Origin: Oscillospiraceae bacterium
GTDB lineage: Bacteria; Bacillota; Clostridia; Oscillospirales; Oscillospiraceae
Reading direction: 5' to 3'
DNA length: 64,000 bases
Assembly (NCBI GenBank): GCA_015068225.1
Contig: SVKX01000003.1
Span: forward strand, 1-64,000
A model generated the notes under the pieces. That model saw only the letters and a list, made by a program, of their open reading frames with translations, searched no databases and was not told where the DNA came from. Numbering within the stretch: position 1 is the stretch's first letter; each line of letters opens with the position of its first letter. Shown here one piece after another: positions 35,217-45,258 of the stretch. The position numbers and the translations under genes are program-made.

Positions 35217-35217
35217 T

Positions 35218-35907
35218 ATGGCACGATTTGCATCGCTATTTGAAAGATATGACCGTCTGGTGCTTTTTGATACAGAAACCACCGGCCTGTTTTTCCAGCG
35301 GGATGAGATTATAGAATTTGCCGCTGTTGTGGTGGAAAATCGGGGCGGCGAGGCGGTGGTGACCCGGGAATACGATGAGCTCATCGCCCTGACGCCGGGA
35401 AATTCCGTACCGCCCAAGATCGAGCAGCTTACCGGCATTTCCACTCAGGATCTTCTGGAGCGGGGCATTCCAAAGGAGCAGGTCTGCAGCGACATTGCCG
35501 ATATGCTTCAGGGAAACACCCTGCTGCTGGCCTACAATGCCCATTTTGACCTGAGTTTTCTGTATTATCTGCTCCTTCGCTCCGGCGACCCCGGCATTTT
35601 GAAGGGCAAGGACAAGCTGGACCTTTTGACGGTCTATAAAGACCGCAGAAGCTATCCCCACAAGCTGTGCAACGCCATCGATGCCTATGGGCTTACCGGT
35701 TCGGTGGTCAATTCCCACCGGGCGGTGGACGATGTGCTGGCTACCGTGGCGGTGATGGGGGAAATGGAAAAGGAAAAAGATGACTTATTGCGTTATGTAA
35801 ACCTCTTTGGCTACAACGCCAAATACGGAATCGACGGCAGGCCCATCGGCTCAGTTACATACAAGCCCCAGGCCTTTGATCCGGTGCGTCCCATTTATGA
35901 AATCTGA
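35218..35907 (+). CDS. DnaQ/PolC-type 3'-5' exonuclease
   Basis: Protein of 229 aa with a complete DEDDh active site: D18-x-E20 (FDTETTG), D111 (NAHFD), H167 and D172 (HRAVDD). It lacks polymerase or other domains, so it is a free-standing proofreading-type exonuclease or RNase T-like trimming enzyme. GAGGGGAGAA upstream; coupled to the CYTH gene. The last 40 residues (after the exonuclease domain) are not recognised. Confidence 0.88.
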   Translation: MARFASLFERYDRLVLFDTETTGLFFQRDEIIEFAAVVVENRGGEAVVTREYDELIALTPGNSVPPKIEQLTGISTQDLLERGIPKEQVCSDIADMLQGNTLLLAYNAHFDLSFLYYLLLRSGDPGILKGKDKLDLLTVYKDRRSYPHKLCNAIDAYGLTGSVVNSHRAVDDVLATVAVMGEMEKEKDDLLRYVNLFGYNAKYGIDGRPIGSVTYKPQAFDPVRPIYEI

Positions 35908-35920
35908 AAGGAAGATCCAT

Positions 35921-37105
35921 ATGTACAATCAAACCGCATTTGCCCTTGGCTCCAACCGCTCCTGCATCCGGGAGCTGTTTGAATACGGCCGGCGCAGAGC
36001 AGCCGTAGTTGGCGACGAGAATATTTTCGATTACAGTCTGGGAAATCCTTCCATTCCTGCCCCCCGTGAGGTGGAGCAGACAATAAAGGACATCCTTGCA
36101 GATACCGATCCGGTGCAGATCCATGGCTATACCTCTGCGGTAGGCGATCTGCAGACCCGCGTGGCCATCGCCGAGGACTTAAACCGCCGGTATCAGGCGG
36201 GGGTCAAGCCGGAAAATCTCTTTATGGGCTGCGGCGCGGCGCCGGAGCTGGTGGCGGTCTTCCGCGCGCTGGCAGTTCCCGGGGCGGAAATTCTGGCCAT
36301 TGCTCCTTATTTTCCGGAGTACAAGCCCTTTGTGGAGGGTGCAGGGGCTACATTCAAGGTGGTTGCTCCGGATGTGCCGGATTTTCAGGTCAACCTCTCG
36401 GAAGTGGAGAAGAATCTGACGGAAAACACGGTGGCCATCATCGTCAATTCCCCCAACAACCCTTCGGGAACGGTCTATACTGCTGAAACCCTGACCGCAT
36501 TGGCGGAGCTTCTGAAGAAAAAGAGTGCCCAGTTTGGCCACCCCATCTACATTGTGGCGGATGAGCCCTACCGGGAGCTGACCTACGGCGGCGTAGAGAC
36601 GCCCTTTATCCCCTGCATTTATCCCGATACCATCGTCTGTTATTCCTATTCCAAGGCGCTGTCCCTGCCCGGCGAGCGGATCGGCTATATCTATGTTCCG
36701 GAAAATGCCACGGACAGCGGTAGCTTGTATGCCGCGGTGGCAGGTGCGGCCCGTGCCAGCGGCCATGTTTGCGCTCCCAGCATGTGGCAGAAGGTGATCG
36801 CCCGCTGTACCCATCTGCGGCCGGATCTGCAGGCCTATGACCGCAACCGTCAGGCTCTTTACGACGGACTGACGGATGCCGGCTATGAGACGGCCCGGCC
36901 CGATGGCGCGTTTTATCTGTTTGTGAAAGCCCCCGGCGGCGATGCCAAGGCCTTCTCTGACCGGGCAAAAGAAAAGGATCTGCTGGTGGTTCCCGGCGAT
37001 GATTTCGGCTGCCCCGGATATTTCCGGCTTTGCTACTGCGTCAGCCATGATAAGATCCTGCGCAGCCTGCCCATCTTTGCCGCGCTGATGGAAGAATACA
37101 AATAA
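35921..37105 (+). CDS. Pyridoxal-phosphate-dependent aminotransferase, class I
   Basis: Protein of 394 aa, fold-type I. The PLP-binding lysine is in CYSYSKALSLPGERIGY; the cofactor aspartate/tyrosine region reads VADEPYRELTYGG; NSPNNPSG is the substrate carboxylate motif. ATG 35921 is preferred since GAAAGGAAG lies just upstream. It resembles aspartate/aromatic aminotransferases, but substrate cannot be fixed from sequence. It lies 13 bases after the exonuclease gene, so it is probably in the same operon. Confidence 0.9.
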   Translation: MYNQTAFALGSNRSCIRELFEYGRRRAAVVGDENIFDYSLGNPSIPAPREVEQTIKDILADTDPVQIHGYTSAVGDLQTRVAIAEDLNRRYQAGVKPENLFMGCGAAPELVAVFRALAVPGAEILAIAPYFPEYKPFVEGAGATFKVVAPDVPDFQVNLSEVEKNLTENTVAIIVNSPNNPSGTVYTAETLTALAELLKKKSAQFGHPIYIVADEPYRELTYGGVETPFIPCIYPDTIVCYSYSKALSLPGERIGYIYVPENATDSGSLYAAVAGAARASGHVCAPSMWQKVIARCTHLRPDLQAYDRNRQALYDGLTDAGYETARPDGAFYLFVKAPGGDAKAFSDRAKEKDLLVVPGDDFGCPGYFRLCYCVSHDKILRSLPIFAALMEEYK

Positions 37106-37106
37106 T

Positions 37107-37137
37107 AAACAAAAGACCCACCGCCAAGCGGTGGGTC
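37107..37137 (-). terminator. Terminator for hemW, between convergent genes
   Basis: Ten-bp stem GACCCACCGC / GCGGTGGGTC with a three-base loop. The T-rich tail (TTTTGTTTATT) lies on the minus strand, so it mainly ends lepA-hemW; it can also slow the aminotransferase transcript. Confidence 0.8.
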
Positions 37138-37141
37138 AAAT

Positions 37142-38335
37142 TTATCTTCTTTTTGCCAGCGGCTCGGAGGAATCCTGAATCAGCAACAGATCCGAAATAA
37201 TGGAGTTGGAAACCAGAAAACCCTCTGTAGTCAGCCGCCAGCGGCCATCGGCAGTCTTATAGGCATGTCCCCGCTCCTTGCTCTGCACCAGCACCTTTTC
37301 GATGGGGGCGAAGGGCAGCAGAAACTGCTTTTCGTACTCTTCCGCGGTGATGCCCATGGAGGTCCGCAGCCGCATCATCAGATATTCGCCGGCCCGCTCT
37401 CTGGGAGGCACATCCTGAATGTCCTCCAGCACCTGACCGCCCCCATGGATGCCGTCAATATAGCCCCGGAGATCCCGGATGATCTTAAACCGCTTTCCGG
37501 CAAAATCCGAGCTGGCATCCGGGCCAAAGCCCAGATATTCGCCGCCGGTCCAGTATTTAATATTGTGGCGGGATTCATTGCTTCTGCGGCAGAAATTGGA
37601 GATCTCATACTGCCGGTAACCTTTGCTTTTCAGGATCTCCACTGCGGCAAGATACATATCTGCCTGAGTATCATCGTCAGGAAGCTGGTTAAAATCCTTG
37701 TAGGTGCAAAGGGGCGTGCCCTCCTCCAGCTTCAGGCCGTAGCAGCTGATATGCTCCGGCGCCAGCTCCAGCACATTGCGCAGGGTGGCCTGCCAGCCAT
37801 CCAGCGTCTGCCCGGGAAGTCCGTAGATCAGATCCAGAGAAAGGTTCTTAAAGCCTGCCTTGCGGATCTTTTTTACAGCATTCACAGCCTGCTCATAATC
37901 GTGGGGACGACCGATCTTTTCCAGAATGGCATCGTCGTCGCACTGCACGCCCAGACTTACCCGGTTAAAACCCTCGCTTTTCAGCTTGCGCAGCAGCTTG
38001 GGGGAAACGGAGTCGGGATTGGCCTCAAAGGTGATCTCCGCATCGGCAGATACATCAAAGGCCCGCCGCACTGCGGTCAGGATGGCAGCCATGCCGTCCG
38101 CACCAAAAAAGCTGGGTGTGCCGCCGCCAAAATACACAGTGTCTACCTGATAGCCGGGGGCGAGGGGGCCGGTTTCCCGAATATGGTCGCAAACCGCATC
38201 CAGATAGCCGTCCAGCAGCCGGTCTTCCTTTGTGGTCAGGGAATAAAAGTCGCAGTACAGGCACTTGCTGCGGCAAAAAGGAACATGGATATATATGCCA
38301 AGAGGCGTTTTTTTCTTGCGTCCGAGAAGGGACAT
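37142..38335 (-). CDS. hemW: HemW-like radical SAM protein
   Basis: Protein of 397 aa. The iron-sulfur motif C21-x3-C25-x2-C28 (PFCRSKCLYC) binds the SAM-cleaving cluster; YFGGGTPS and the C-terminal HemN-type domain follow. Now regarded as a heme chaperone rather than coproporphyrinogen oxidase. ATG 38335 follows GGGAGGTG. It lies 21 bases after lepA, a pairing conserved in Firmicutes (lepA-hemN/hemW). Confidence 0.92.
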   Translation of the reverse strand: MSLLGRKKKTPLGIYIHVPFCRSKCLYCDFYSLTTKEDRLLDGYLDAVCDHIRETGPLAPGYQVDTVYFGGGTPSFFGADGMAAILTAVRRAFDVSADAEITFEANPDSVSPKLLRKLKSEGFNRVSLGVQCDDDAILEKIGRPHDYEQAVNAVKKIRKAGFKNLSLDLIYGLPGQTLDGWQATLRNVLELAPEHISCYGLKLEEGTPLCTYKDFNQLPDDDTQADMYLAAVEILKSKGYRQYEISNFCRRSNESRHNIKYWTGGEYLGFGPDASSDFAGKRFKIIRDLRGYIDGIHGGGQVLEDIQDVPPRERAGEYLMMRLRTSMGITAEEYEKQFLLPFAPIEKVLVQSKERGHAYKTADGRWRLTTEGFLVSNSIISDLLLIQDSSEPLAKRR

Positions 38336-38356
38336 GAGAGCACCTCCCAAAATAAT

Positions 38357-40165
38357 TTAATCTTCGTCCAGCTTCAAAACAGCCATAAAGGCCTCGCTGG
38401 GGACAGAAACGGTGCCAAAGGTGCGCATCCGCTTTTTGCCCTCTTTCTGCTTTTCCAGCAGCTTCTTCTTCCGGGTGATATCGCCGCCGTAGCACTTGGC
38501 CAGCACGTCCTTGCGCAGGGCCTTAATGGTCTCTCTGGCGATGATCTTGCCGCCGATGGCGGCCTGCACCGGGATCTCGAACTGGGCGCGGGGGATATTC
38601 TCCTTCAGCTTTTCGCAGATCTTTCTGGCTCTGGGATAGGCATTGTCCGCAAAGAGGATAAAGCTCAGCGCGTCCACAATGTCCCCATTCAAGAGAATAT
38701 CCAGCTTCACCAGCCGGCTGGGCCGGTAGCCGATAAGTTCATAGTCCAGACTGCCGTAGCCCCGGGTGCGGGACTTCAGAGCGTCGAAAAAGTCGTAAAT
38801 GATCTCATTCAGGGGCATTTCATAGTGCAGCTCCACCCGGTTGGCGTCCAGGTATACCATGTCCTTGAATTCACCCCGTCGGGAGGTGGCCAGATCCATA
38901 ATATTGCCCACATATTCCTGAGGAGCCATCAGATTCACCTTGACAAAGGGCTCCTCCGCCAGCTGGATCTCCATGGGATCGGGATAGTCCAGGGGGTTGT
39001 CCACCATAATGGTCTCGCCTGTGAGTTTGGTCACCCGATAGACAACGTTGGGGGCGGTGGTGATCAGATCCAGATTGTATTCCCGCTCCAGCCGCTCCTG
39101 AATGATCTCCATGTGCAGCAGTCCCAAGAAGCCGCAGCGGAAGCCAAAGCCCAGAGCGATGGAGCTTTCCAGCTCGTAAACAAAGGAGGCATCGTTCAGC
39201 TTCAGCTTTTCCAGTGCTTCCCGCAAGTCCTGATATTTGGCGCCGTCAGCAGGATATACGCCGGAATAGACCATAGGCTGCACCGGCCGGTAGCCGGGCA
39301 GAGGGACATCGGCAGGGTTTTCCAGAGAAGTGATGGTGTCGCCAACCTGGGTGTCGGAAACGGTCTTAATGGAGGCGGTGATATAGCCAACCTCGCCGGC
39401 GCCCAGTGCCTCCCGGGGGGTCAGCCCCTTGGGATTCATAGTGCCCACCTCGACCACCTTATAAACAGCACCGGTGGCCATCATTTTAATATCCATACCG
39501 GCCCGGACAGTGCCCTGCTTGATGCGGGTGTATACGATCACGCCTCGATAGGAGTCATACTGGCTGTCAAAGATCAGAGCCTGCAGGGGCGCATTCCGGT
39601 CGCCCTGAGGGGCGGGAACATTCTGCACGATCATTTCCAGCACCGAGCGGATATTAATGCCGTTTTTGGCGGAGATCTCCGGCGCATCCTCCGCAGGGAT
39701 ACAGATAATGTCCTCGATCTCAGCCTTGACTTCCTGAGGACGGGCGGAGGGCAGATCGATCTTGTTGATTACCGGCAGGACCTCCAGCCCTGCGTCGGTG
39801 GCAAGAAATGTGTTGGCAAGGGTTTGGGCCTCTACGCCCTGAGAGGCGTCCACCACCAGCACAGCGCCTTCACAGGCGGCAAGGCTGCGGGAGACCTCGT
39901 AATTAAAGTCCACATGGCCCGGGGTGTCGATCAGATTCAGGGCATAGGTTTCCCCGTCATCGGCATGATAGGTCAGCTGAACGGCGGTGGCCTTGATGGT
40001 GATGCCCCGCTCCCGTTCCAGATCCATGGAGTCCAGGATCTGCTCCTCCATCTCCCGGTGGTCGATGGCGTTGCATTCCTCCAGAAGCCGGTCTGCCAGA
40101 GTGGATTTGCCGTGATCAATGTGGGCAATTATGGAGAAATTGCGAATCTTTTGCATATCTGTCAT
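38357..40165 (-). CDS. lepA: Elongation factor 4 (LepA)
   Basis: Ribosome-dependent GTPase of 602 aa that helps biogenesis and recovery of stalled ribosomes. G1 motif AHIDHGKST at 14-22, G3 DTPGHVDF, G4 NKID; C-terminal LepA-specific domain with the [26 protein letters not shown] basic end. ATG 40165, eleven bases after GAGGTGCC. Its 5' untranslated region contains a family A repeat. Confidence 0.97.
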   Translation of the reverse strand: MTDMQKIRNFSIIAHIDHGKSTLADRLLEECNAIDHREMEEQILDSMDLERERGITIKATAVQLTYHADDGETYALNLIDTPGHVDFNYEVSRSLAACEGAVLVVDASQGVEAQTLANTFLATDAGLEVLPVINKIDLPSARPQEVKAEIEDIICIPAEDAPEISAKNGINIRSVLEMIVQNVPAPQGDRNAPLQALIFDSQYDSYRGVIVYTRIKQGTVRAGMDIKMMATGAVYKVVEVGTMNPKGLTPREALGAGEVGYITASIKTVSDTQVGDTITSLENPADVPLPGYRPVQPMVYSGVYPADGAKYQDLREALEKLKLNDASFVYELESSIALGFGFRCGFLGLLHMEIIQERLEREYNLDLITTAPNVVYRVTKLTGETIMVDNPLDYPDPMEIQLAEEPFVKVNLMAPQEYVGNIMDLATSRRGEFKDMVYLDANRVELHYEMPLNEIIYDFFDALKSRTRGYGSLDYELIGYRPSRLVKLDILLNGDIVDALSFILFADNAYPRARKICEKLKENIPRAQFEIPVQAAIGGKIIARETIKALRKDVLAKCYGGDITRKKKLLEKQKEGKKRMRTFGTVSVPSEAFMAVLKLDED

Positions 40166-40185
40166 AGATGGCACCTCAGTTATTA

Positions 40186-40294
40186 TGTCATTGCGAGGAG
40201 GGGCAGCGCCCCGACGTGGCAATCCCCTTCGTCTGCCGGACCGCCCATTTTGGGGAGATTGCCACGCCAGTGTACGCACTGGCTCGCAATGACA
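40186..40294. repeat. Interspersed repeat family A, copy 2
   Basis: Palindrome of 109 bp with the same termini as the other copies (TGTCATTGCGAGGAG... and ...GCTCGCAATGACA) and a longer centre (extra GGCAGCGCC insertion near the left arm). Located in the lepA 5' leader. Confidence 0.85.
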
Positions 40295-40450
40295 GGTCAA
40301 AAGGGCACACTCGCACCATTTTCCTCATTATACAAAAAAATCCGGTGGTTGTAAACTGTATGTTTTCGGCATTTTGCGGGAAAACTCTGTTTGTACTGCG
40401 ACAAAAACCGCCGAAAGCTGCAAAATTTGAAAAAAATCTTCCAAAAACAC
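40295..40450. other. lepA-rpoD divergent intergenic region
   Basis: Between the family A repeat and the rpoD promoter. It holds the minus-strand lepA promoter; the rest is AT-rich and I see no further gene or structured element. Confidence 0.5.
40327..40355 (-). promoter_or_regulatory. Sigma-A promoter of lepA-hemW
   Basis: Minus strand: TTTACA (40355-40350), 17 bases, TATAAT (40332-40327). The transcript would carry the whole family A repeat before the lepA start. Confidence 0.8.
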
Positions 40451-40479
40451 TTGCCGAAATCGGAAAATCGGTATATAGT
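40451..40479 (+). promoter_or_regulatory. Sigma-A promoter of rpoD
   Basis: TTGCCG (40451-40456), 17 bases, TATAGT (40474-40479). Confidence 0.75.
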
Positions 40480-40528
40480 CTTACCGCATACGAAAAGAAC
40501 TACCTGTAAAAAAAGAGGGGCGAGAGAA

Positions 40529-41680
40529 TTGAGCAATGCAAAAAAACCTGCCGCCAAGCCGGCAGAGGATCTGCAGACCGCACTGCAGAAGCTGATCGCG
40601 CAGGGCCGCAAGGACGGCATGATCCGGGCTTCCGAGCTGAATGCCCATCTGGAAAAGATGGATCTTTCCGCGGAGAAGATCGAAGAGATCTATGACCGTT
40701 TCGAGGCTATGAATATTCAGATCGTCAGTACGGATCTGGATCTGGAGCTGGGCGATGATATGGATCTGGGCGACGGGCTGGAGGATAATATCGACCTGTC
40801 CGGCATGGAGGATGAGGAGCTGGTGGATCCTGTGGATCTGGCAGCGGAATATAATCTGGATGATCCTGTCCGGATGTACCTGAAGGAGATCGGTCAGGTT
40901 CGTCTGCTTTCTGCTGAGGAGGAAGTGGAGCTGGCCAAGCGAGTCGGTGAGGGCGATCAGGAAGCCAAAAACCGGCTGACCGAGGCCAACCTGCGACTGG
41001 TGGTCTCCATTGCCAAGAAATATTCCGGACGGGGACTGCACATTCTGGATCTGATCCAGGAGGGCAATACGGGCCTTATTCGGGCTGTGGACAAATTTGA
41101 CTGGACAAAGGGAAACAAATTCTCTACATATGCCACCTGGTGGATCCGGCAGGCCATCACCCGCGCCATTGCCGATCAGGCCCGGACCATCCGCGTGCCG
41201 GTGCATATGGTAGAGGTCATCAACAAAGCCACCCGCTGCAACCGCAAGCTGGTGCAGGAGCTGGGCCGTGAGCCCACTGTGGAGGAGATCGCCGCTGAGC
41301 TGGGTCTGCCGGTGGAAAAGATCATCGAGGCAAACCGCACTGCCGCGGATACCCTTTCTCTGGATACCCCTGTGGGTGATGAAGAGGATACCTCCATCGG
41401 TTCCTTCGTGGAGGACGAGCGGACCCCCGGTCCTGCCGATGCCACCTCCAATGCCCTCCTTGCTGAGGCACTGAAGGAAATTCTCGACACCCTGACGGAT
41501 CGGGAGGCCGATGTGCTGCGCATGCGCTTTGGTATGTATGACGGCCGGACCCATACTCTGGAGGAAGTGGGTCAGATCTTCGGCGTTACCCGTGAGCGGA
41601 TCCGCCAGATCGAAAACAAGGCCATCCGCAAGCTCCGCCATCCCAGCAGAGCCAAAAAGATCAAGGATTTCTATTGCTGA
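40529..41680 (+). CDS. rpoD: RNA polymerase primary sigma factor (sigma-A)
   Basis: Housekeeping sigma factor of 383 aa. TTG start chosen from GAGGGG nine bases upstream; homology to region 1.1 begins shortly after. Region 1.1 (about 15-65), an acidic Asp/Glu/Leu linker, region 1.2 ([12 protein letters not shown]), region 2 with [18 protein letters not shown] and the -10-reading WWIRQAI, region 3, and region 4.2 helix-turn-helix ([21 protein letters not shown]). dnaG, its usual upstream partner, is absent here; rpoD has its own promoter. Confidence 0.97.
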   Translation: MSNAKKPAAKPAEDLQTALQKLIAQGRKDGMIRASELNAHLEKMDLSAEKIEEIYDRFEAMNIQIVSTDLDLELGDDMDLGDGLEDNIDLSGMEDEELVDPVDLAAEYNLDDPVRMYLKEIGQVRLLSAEEEVELAKRVGEGDQEAKNRLTEANLRLVVSIAKKYSGRGLHILDLIQEGNTGLIRAVDKFDWTKGNKFSTYATWWIRQAITRAIADQARTIRVPVHMVEVINKATRCNRKLVQELGREPTVEEIAAELGLPVEKIIEANRTAADTLSLDTPVGDEEDTSIGSFVEDERTPGPADATSNALLAEALKEILDTLTDREADVLRMRFGMYDGRTHTLEEVGQIFGVTRERIRQIENKAIRKLRHPSRAKKIKDFYC

Positions 41681-41690
41681 TCATACCGGT

Positions 41691-41725
41691 CCCGGTGCAA
41701 GGTTAACCCTTGCACCGGGTTTTTT
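41691..41725 (+). terminator. Rho-independent terminator of rpoD
   Basis: Twelve-bp stem CCCGGTGCAAGG / CCTTGCACCGGG, five-base loop, six T. Confidence 0.93.
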
Positions 41726-41780
41726 GTTGCCAGCGGGCGCCTTTGGGCCTTTCATAAAAAGCGCATTTGTTTCTTCTGAG

Positions 41781-41809
41781 TTGACTTTGGTTTTTGAAGT
41801 TCATATAAT
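41781..41809 (+). promoter_or_regulatory. Sigma-A promoter of the export operon
   Basis: TTGACT (41781-41786), 17 bases, TATAAT (41804-41809). Confidence 0.85.
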
Positions 41810-41823
41810 AAAATAAAAAGAGA

Positions 41824-41868
41824 AAATCCTGCGATTTTTCGGAAAAAGGTTCGGAAATCTCAGGATTT
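41824..41868 (+). promoter_or_regulatory. Leader hairpin of the export operon
   Basis: AAATCCTG pairs with CAGGATTT, then, past a one-base mismatch, GATTT with AAATC; loop of about 17 bases. It begins a few bases after the predicted transcription start and ends 28 bases before the first gene. No T run, so it is a stability or protein-binding element rather than a terminator. Confidence 0.55.
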
Positions 41869-41896
41869 GGTTCGTCATAAAAAAGGAGGCACACCT

Positions 41897-43018
41897 ATGC
41901 AAAAGAGCATTGCGTGGTTGCTGGCGCTGGTGATCGCGCCGTTTATATTGACTGGTTGTCAGCTTATTCCAGAGGAGGATACGCTCCCCACCAGACCCAT
42001 TCTTCATTCTTACAGGGAAGACGGTTATACAATGGCTGCTGTCATGCGAGGAGACCTTATTGCGACGGTTTCCGTAAGGTGTCGGTATGTGCACGCAAAA
42101 GAGGAGCATTTAAGCTTTTCCGTGGGCGGCGCATATATCAGCAAGGTATATGTTACTGAGGGACAGCAGGTAAAAGCAGGGCAGCTTCTGGCAGAACTGG
42201 AGCAGGATAACTTGCAGGAGAATATTGCGTCATTAGAATACCAGATGCGCCTGCTGGAGCAGCAGAAGGTCCACCATCTGGAGGACCGCCAGCTGGATGT
42301 CAAAAAAATCGATATTATGCTTGAGGACTTGCGGCAGAGATTGGAGCAGGCGGAAGAGCCTGTGCGCCAGCAGCTTTTGGCGCAGATAGAGCAGCAGGAG
42401 GGCAAGCGTCAGGATGTGATGGACAGCTACGCCCAAAAACTGCAGAGCGCCGAGGACTCCATATACCTTTTGGGCCTCCGGCTGGAGGAGGCGAAGGAAA
42501 CCCTGAAAAGCCGGCAGATCATTGCGGGCATGGACGGAACGGTCACCTTTATTGACGAGGTGAAAGAAGGAACACGCAGCGTCAAGGGACAGACCTTTAT
42601 CAGCATTTCGGATCTGAGCACCACGGTTTTTACGGTGACAGGAGACAATACAAAGTATTTTGCCCCAGGCGAAGATGTGGTGCTGACCTGTCAGGACAAG
42701 GAACTGGCGGCCTATGTGGCAGATCCCTCGGAGTTTGATGTAGGGGACAAGCCGGTGGTCTATTTGAAGCTGAAGCAGCCTGAGCCCACCTTACAGGAGG
42801 GGGACTCCGGAACGATTCTTCTGACGCTGGATCAAAGGCTGGATGTTTTGTATGTGGATGAGGATGCCGTAAAAACGGCAGACGGGGAAACCTTTGTGTT
42901 TATACTTGACGAAAATGGCCTCAGAACCACGAAAACGGTCACCACAGGCCTGACGGTAAAGGACTTTACAGAAATTATAGAAGGATTGTCAGAAGGCGAC
43001 ACAGTGATCGTGGATTAG
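41897..43018 (+). CDS. Lipoprotein membrane-fusion (HlyD/MacA-like) adaptor 1
   Basis: Protein of 373 aa; ATG follows AAGGAGGCAC. Lipoprotein signal peptide ending in L-T-G-C (residues 19-22), so the mature protein is anchored outside the membrane by a lipid. Then a biotinyl-lipoyl-like half (GGAYISKVYVTEGQQVKAGQLL), a long coiled coil (about 115-215), the second lipoyl half (IIAGMDGTVTFIDEVKEGT) and beta-barrel domains. First of three different adaptors in the operon; in MacAB systems such proteins link or gate the permease. Confidence 0.85.
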   Translation: MQKSIAWLLALVIAPFILTGCQLIPEEDTLPTRPILHSYREDGYTMAAVMRGDLIATVSVRCRYVHAKEEHLSFSVGGAYISKVYVTEGQQVKAGQLLAELEQDNLQENIASLEYQMRLLEQQKVHHLEDRQLDVKKIDIMLEDLRQRLEQAEEPVRQQLLAQIEQQEGKRQDVMDSYAQKLQSAEDSIYLLGLRLEEAKETLKSRQIIAGMDGTVTFIDEVKEGTRSVKGQTFISISDLSTTVFTVTGDNTKYFAPGEDVVLTCQDKELAAYVADPSEFDVGDKPVVYLKLKQPEPTLQEGDSGTILLTLDQRLDVLYVDEDAVKTADGETFVFILDENGLRTTKTVTTGLTVKDFTEIIEGLSEGDTVIVD

Positions 43019-43030
43019 GAGGGATACAGG

Positions 43031-44122
43031 ATGAAAAAATACCTTGCAGCCATCGCAGGCCTGCTCATCCTGATGATGCTGGCCGGTTGCGAAGAGCAAA
43101 GGACGTCGAATATTCCCCAGCTGCTGGAGCCGGTGGATGTCCGTGTGGATGTGGCACAGGCAAAAATAGACACCATCTATAATATTACCAGCTACGACGG
43201 GCAGATCGTGCCCCATGTGCAGGAGCTGCAGTTCGTTACAGATGGGATCATAGATGAGGTGAAGGTTTTACCGGGAGAGCTTGTGGAGAAGGATCAGGTG
43301 CTGGTTACTTTGAATGAAGAAGCTGCCCGGGAACAGATCACTGCACTGGAAGAGGAAAAGAACAATATCCATACGACAGGAAGCTTCAGCGACCGGAAAA
43401 TGACGATAGACATCGCCCTTGCAAAGCTGGAGCTGGAGCAGATGCGCCAGTCCGGAGCTTCCCAGCTGGAGTGCCGGCTGAAAGAGGTGGATGTCCAAAA
43501 ACTGGAAAATGAGCTGGCACAGGCCCGGCAGCTGCGGCAGATGCAGCTGCAGGAGCTGCAGCGAAAGCTGGACGGATTGCAGAAAAAGCTGGAAAACAAC
43601 CAGCTCACAGCGCCCTTTTCCGGCAGAGTGGTATACATCAAGGCCATGGACAGCGGAGATTCGGTAAAGGGCTATACCACTGTGATCTGCATCGCAGATG
43701 AGAGCAATGTAAGCATGGCCACAGAGTATATCAAGCAGAGTGTGATCGCCGCTGCTGACCGGATATATGTCAGAGCCGGAGACAAGGAATATGATGTGGA
43801 GTATATCCCCTATGACGATGGGGAATATGTTTCCGCGGTGCTGAAGGGTGAGGAGCTAAAGTCCCGTTTTGTGCCGGATGCCCAGGCAGGAGAGCTGCAG
43901 GTTGGGCAATTTGCGGTGCTGATACTGGTGGATTCCTATAAGGAGAATGTGCTGACCATTCCTGCCAATGCCCTTTATCAGGACAAAACCGGACGATATG
44001 TTTATAAAATGGAAGACGGTCAGAGAGTCCGGTGCAATGTGACGGTGGGCACCATAACAGATGTGAAGGCAGAGATCTTGGCTGGTCTGGAGGAAGGGAA
44101 TGTGGTCTATGTTAAAGAATAA
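43031..44122 (+). CDS. Lipoprotein membrane-fusion adaptor 2
   Basis: Protein of 363 aa with signal peptide and lipobox L-A-G-C (17-20). Same layout as the preceding gene: lipoyl half (ITSYDGQIVPHVQELQFVTDG..VKVLPGELVEKDQ), coiled coil (about 90-185), second lipoyl half (LTAPFSGRVVYIKAMDSGDSV), C-terminal barrel and TIPANALY membrane-proximal motif. Low identity to adaptors 1 and 3 shows old duplication or separate recruitment. It starts 12 bases after adaptor 1; GGAGGGA upstream. Confidence 0.85.
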   Translation: MKKYLAAIAGLLILMMLAGCEEQRTSNIPQLLEPVDVRVDVAQAKIDTIYNITSYDGQIVPHVQELQFVTDGIIDEVKVLPGELVEKDQVLVTLNEEAAREQITALEEEKNNIHTTGSFSDRKMTIDIALAKLELEQMRQSGASQLECRLKEVDVQKLENELAQARQLRQMQLQELQRKLDGLQKKLENNQLTAPFSGRVVYIKAMDSGDSVKGYTTVICIADESNVSMATEYIKQSVIAAADRIYVRAGDKEYDVEYIPYDDGEYVSAVLKGEELKSRFVPDAQAGELQVGQFAVLILVDSYKENVLTIPANALYQDKTGRYVYKMEDGQRVRCNVTVGTITDVKAEILAGLEEGNVVYVKE

Positions 44123-45245
44123 GAAGGCATCCCCCGAAAAAGCGACCATTTTGCGGAAAGCTGCTGCGCTTTGCATGGTGTTTGCCATGTTTGCAGCAGG
44201 CTGCAGCCAGAAGCAGGAGAATTCCGGTGATTTTAAGGAAAGCTTTCTGACCCCGGAGAAAACAAACTATAAAACCGTAAAGGTACAAATGAGCGGGTAT
44301 GAACGGGTCAGAACAGGAACAGCCAACGCAATATTCCCATTGCAGTTTGAGCTGCGTTGGGAAGAGGATGGTACATATTATCAGGAGGCAGCAGTTACAG
44401 TAGGGCAGGCAGTAAAAGAGGGGGATCCCCTTGTGTATTTCCGTCGGGAAGAAGACCGGATCGCACTGGAGACCCTGAAGCTGCAGCTGAAGAGAAAACG
44501 GGAAAGCTACGCAGCGGAAGATGCCAGACGGCTGGCCGCCATTGCCGCTGCTCAGGAAAACAGAAACACCCTGCAGGAGCAGGGGGCAACGGCATACGAA
44601 CTGGAAAAAGCAAGGCTGAATGGAGAAAAGCTGCAGGTAGAGTATGAGCAGTTCCTCTATACCTCCGGCAAGGAGTTGGCCCGGCTGGAGGAGCAGCTGT
44701 CAGAAATGGAGCAGGCGGCCCAGAGAAATGTTCTTTTGGCACCCCATGACGGTGTCATAGATTCTGTAACCAAGCTCCAGACAGGTGACAAAGTGGCCCG
44801 GGGGCAGGTGCTGATCACCATGCATGCAACGGACAAGGTGCTTTTGAAGGCGGAACGCTCTTCCGAGAATCTAAGATACAATACCGATGTGATCATCCGG
44901 ATCGGCAATATAGACAGCCCGTCTATTTATACCGGAAAGGTGATCGTGGCTCCCAACATTCTGCCGACAGGTGTATCGCAGGATATGACCCTGATCGAAG
45001 TAGATCAGGAAATAGCGGAAAAGGACCTGAAGAAGGTCATCAAGTACGAGGGCACAGTGGAAGCGCTCAGCAATGTTCTTGTGGTAGACCAGCGGGCTGT
45101 ACAAAGAGAAGATGGCAAATTCTATGTCCGGATTCTGGACGGAGATACGGTTCAGAAACGGTATGTAGCAGCTGTGAAAGTCAATACGGAAAAGATGTGG
45201 ATCCTCGATGGCCTTTCAGAGGGACAGCTGCTAATCGTAGACTAG
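44100..45245 (+). CDS. Lipoprotein membrane-fusion adaptor 3
   Basis: Protein of 381 aa whose ATG lies inside the end of adaptor 2 (23-base overlap), six bases after GGAGG. Basic N-terminus and hydrophobic segment end in A-A-G-C (32-35), a lipobox set unusually far from the start; ATG 44109 would shorten it slightly. Lipoyl-type halves (AAVTVGQAVKEGDPLVYF; LLAPHDGVIDSVTKLQTGDKV) flank a coiled coil (about 115-205). More diverged than adaptors 1 and 2. Confidence 0.82.
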   Translation: MWSMLKNKKASPEKATILRKAAALCMVFAMFAAGCSQKQENSGDFKESFLTPEKTNYKTVKVQMSGYERVRTGTANAIFPLQFELRWEEDGTYYQEAAVTVGQAVKEGDPLVYFRREEDRIALETLKLQLKRKRESYAAEDARRLAAIAAAQENRNTLQEQGATAYELEKARLNGEKLQVEYEQFLYTSGKELARLEEQLSEMEQAAQRNVLLAPHDGVIDSVTKLQTGDKVARGQVLITMHATDKVLLKAERSSENLRYNTDVIIRIGNIDSPSIYTGKVIVAPNILPTGVSQDMTLIEVDQEIAEKDLKKVIKYEGTVEALSNVLVVDQRAVQREDGKFYVRILDGDTVQKRYVAAVKVNTEKMWILDGLSEGQLLIVD

Positions 45246-45258
45246 GAGAGCGGGAAGT

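Noticed and set aside
37265..40354. Very long plus-strand frame opposite hemW and lepA
   Set aside because: It spans two well-supported minus-strand genes and their junction, and has no domain or ribosome-binding site.
42000..45245. Export operon as a tripartite RND pump
   Set aside because: The adaptors look RND/MacA-like, but there is no RND inner-membrane pump and no outer-membrane channel; the transporter is an FtsX-type ABC system.
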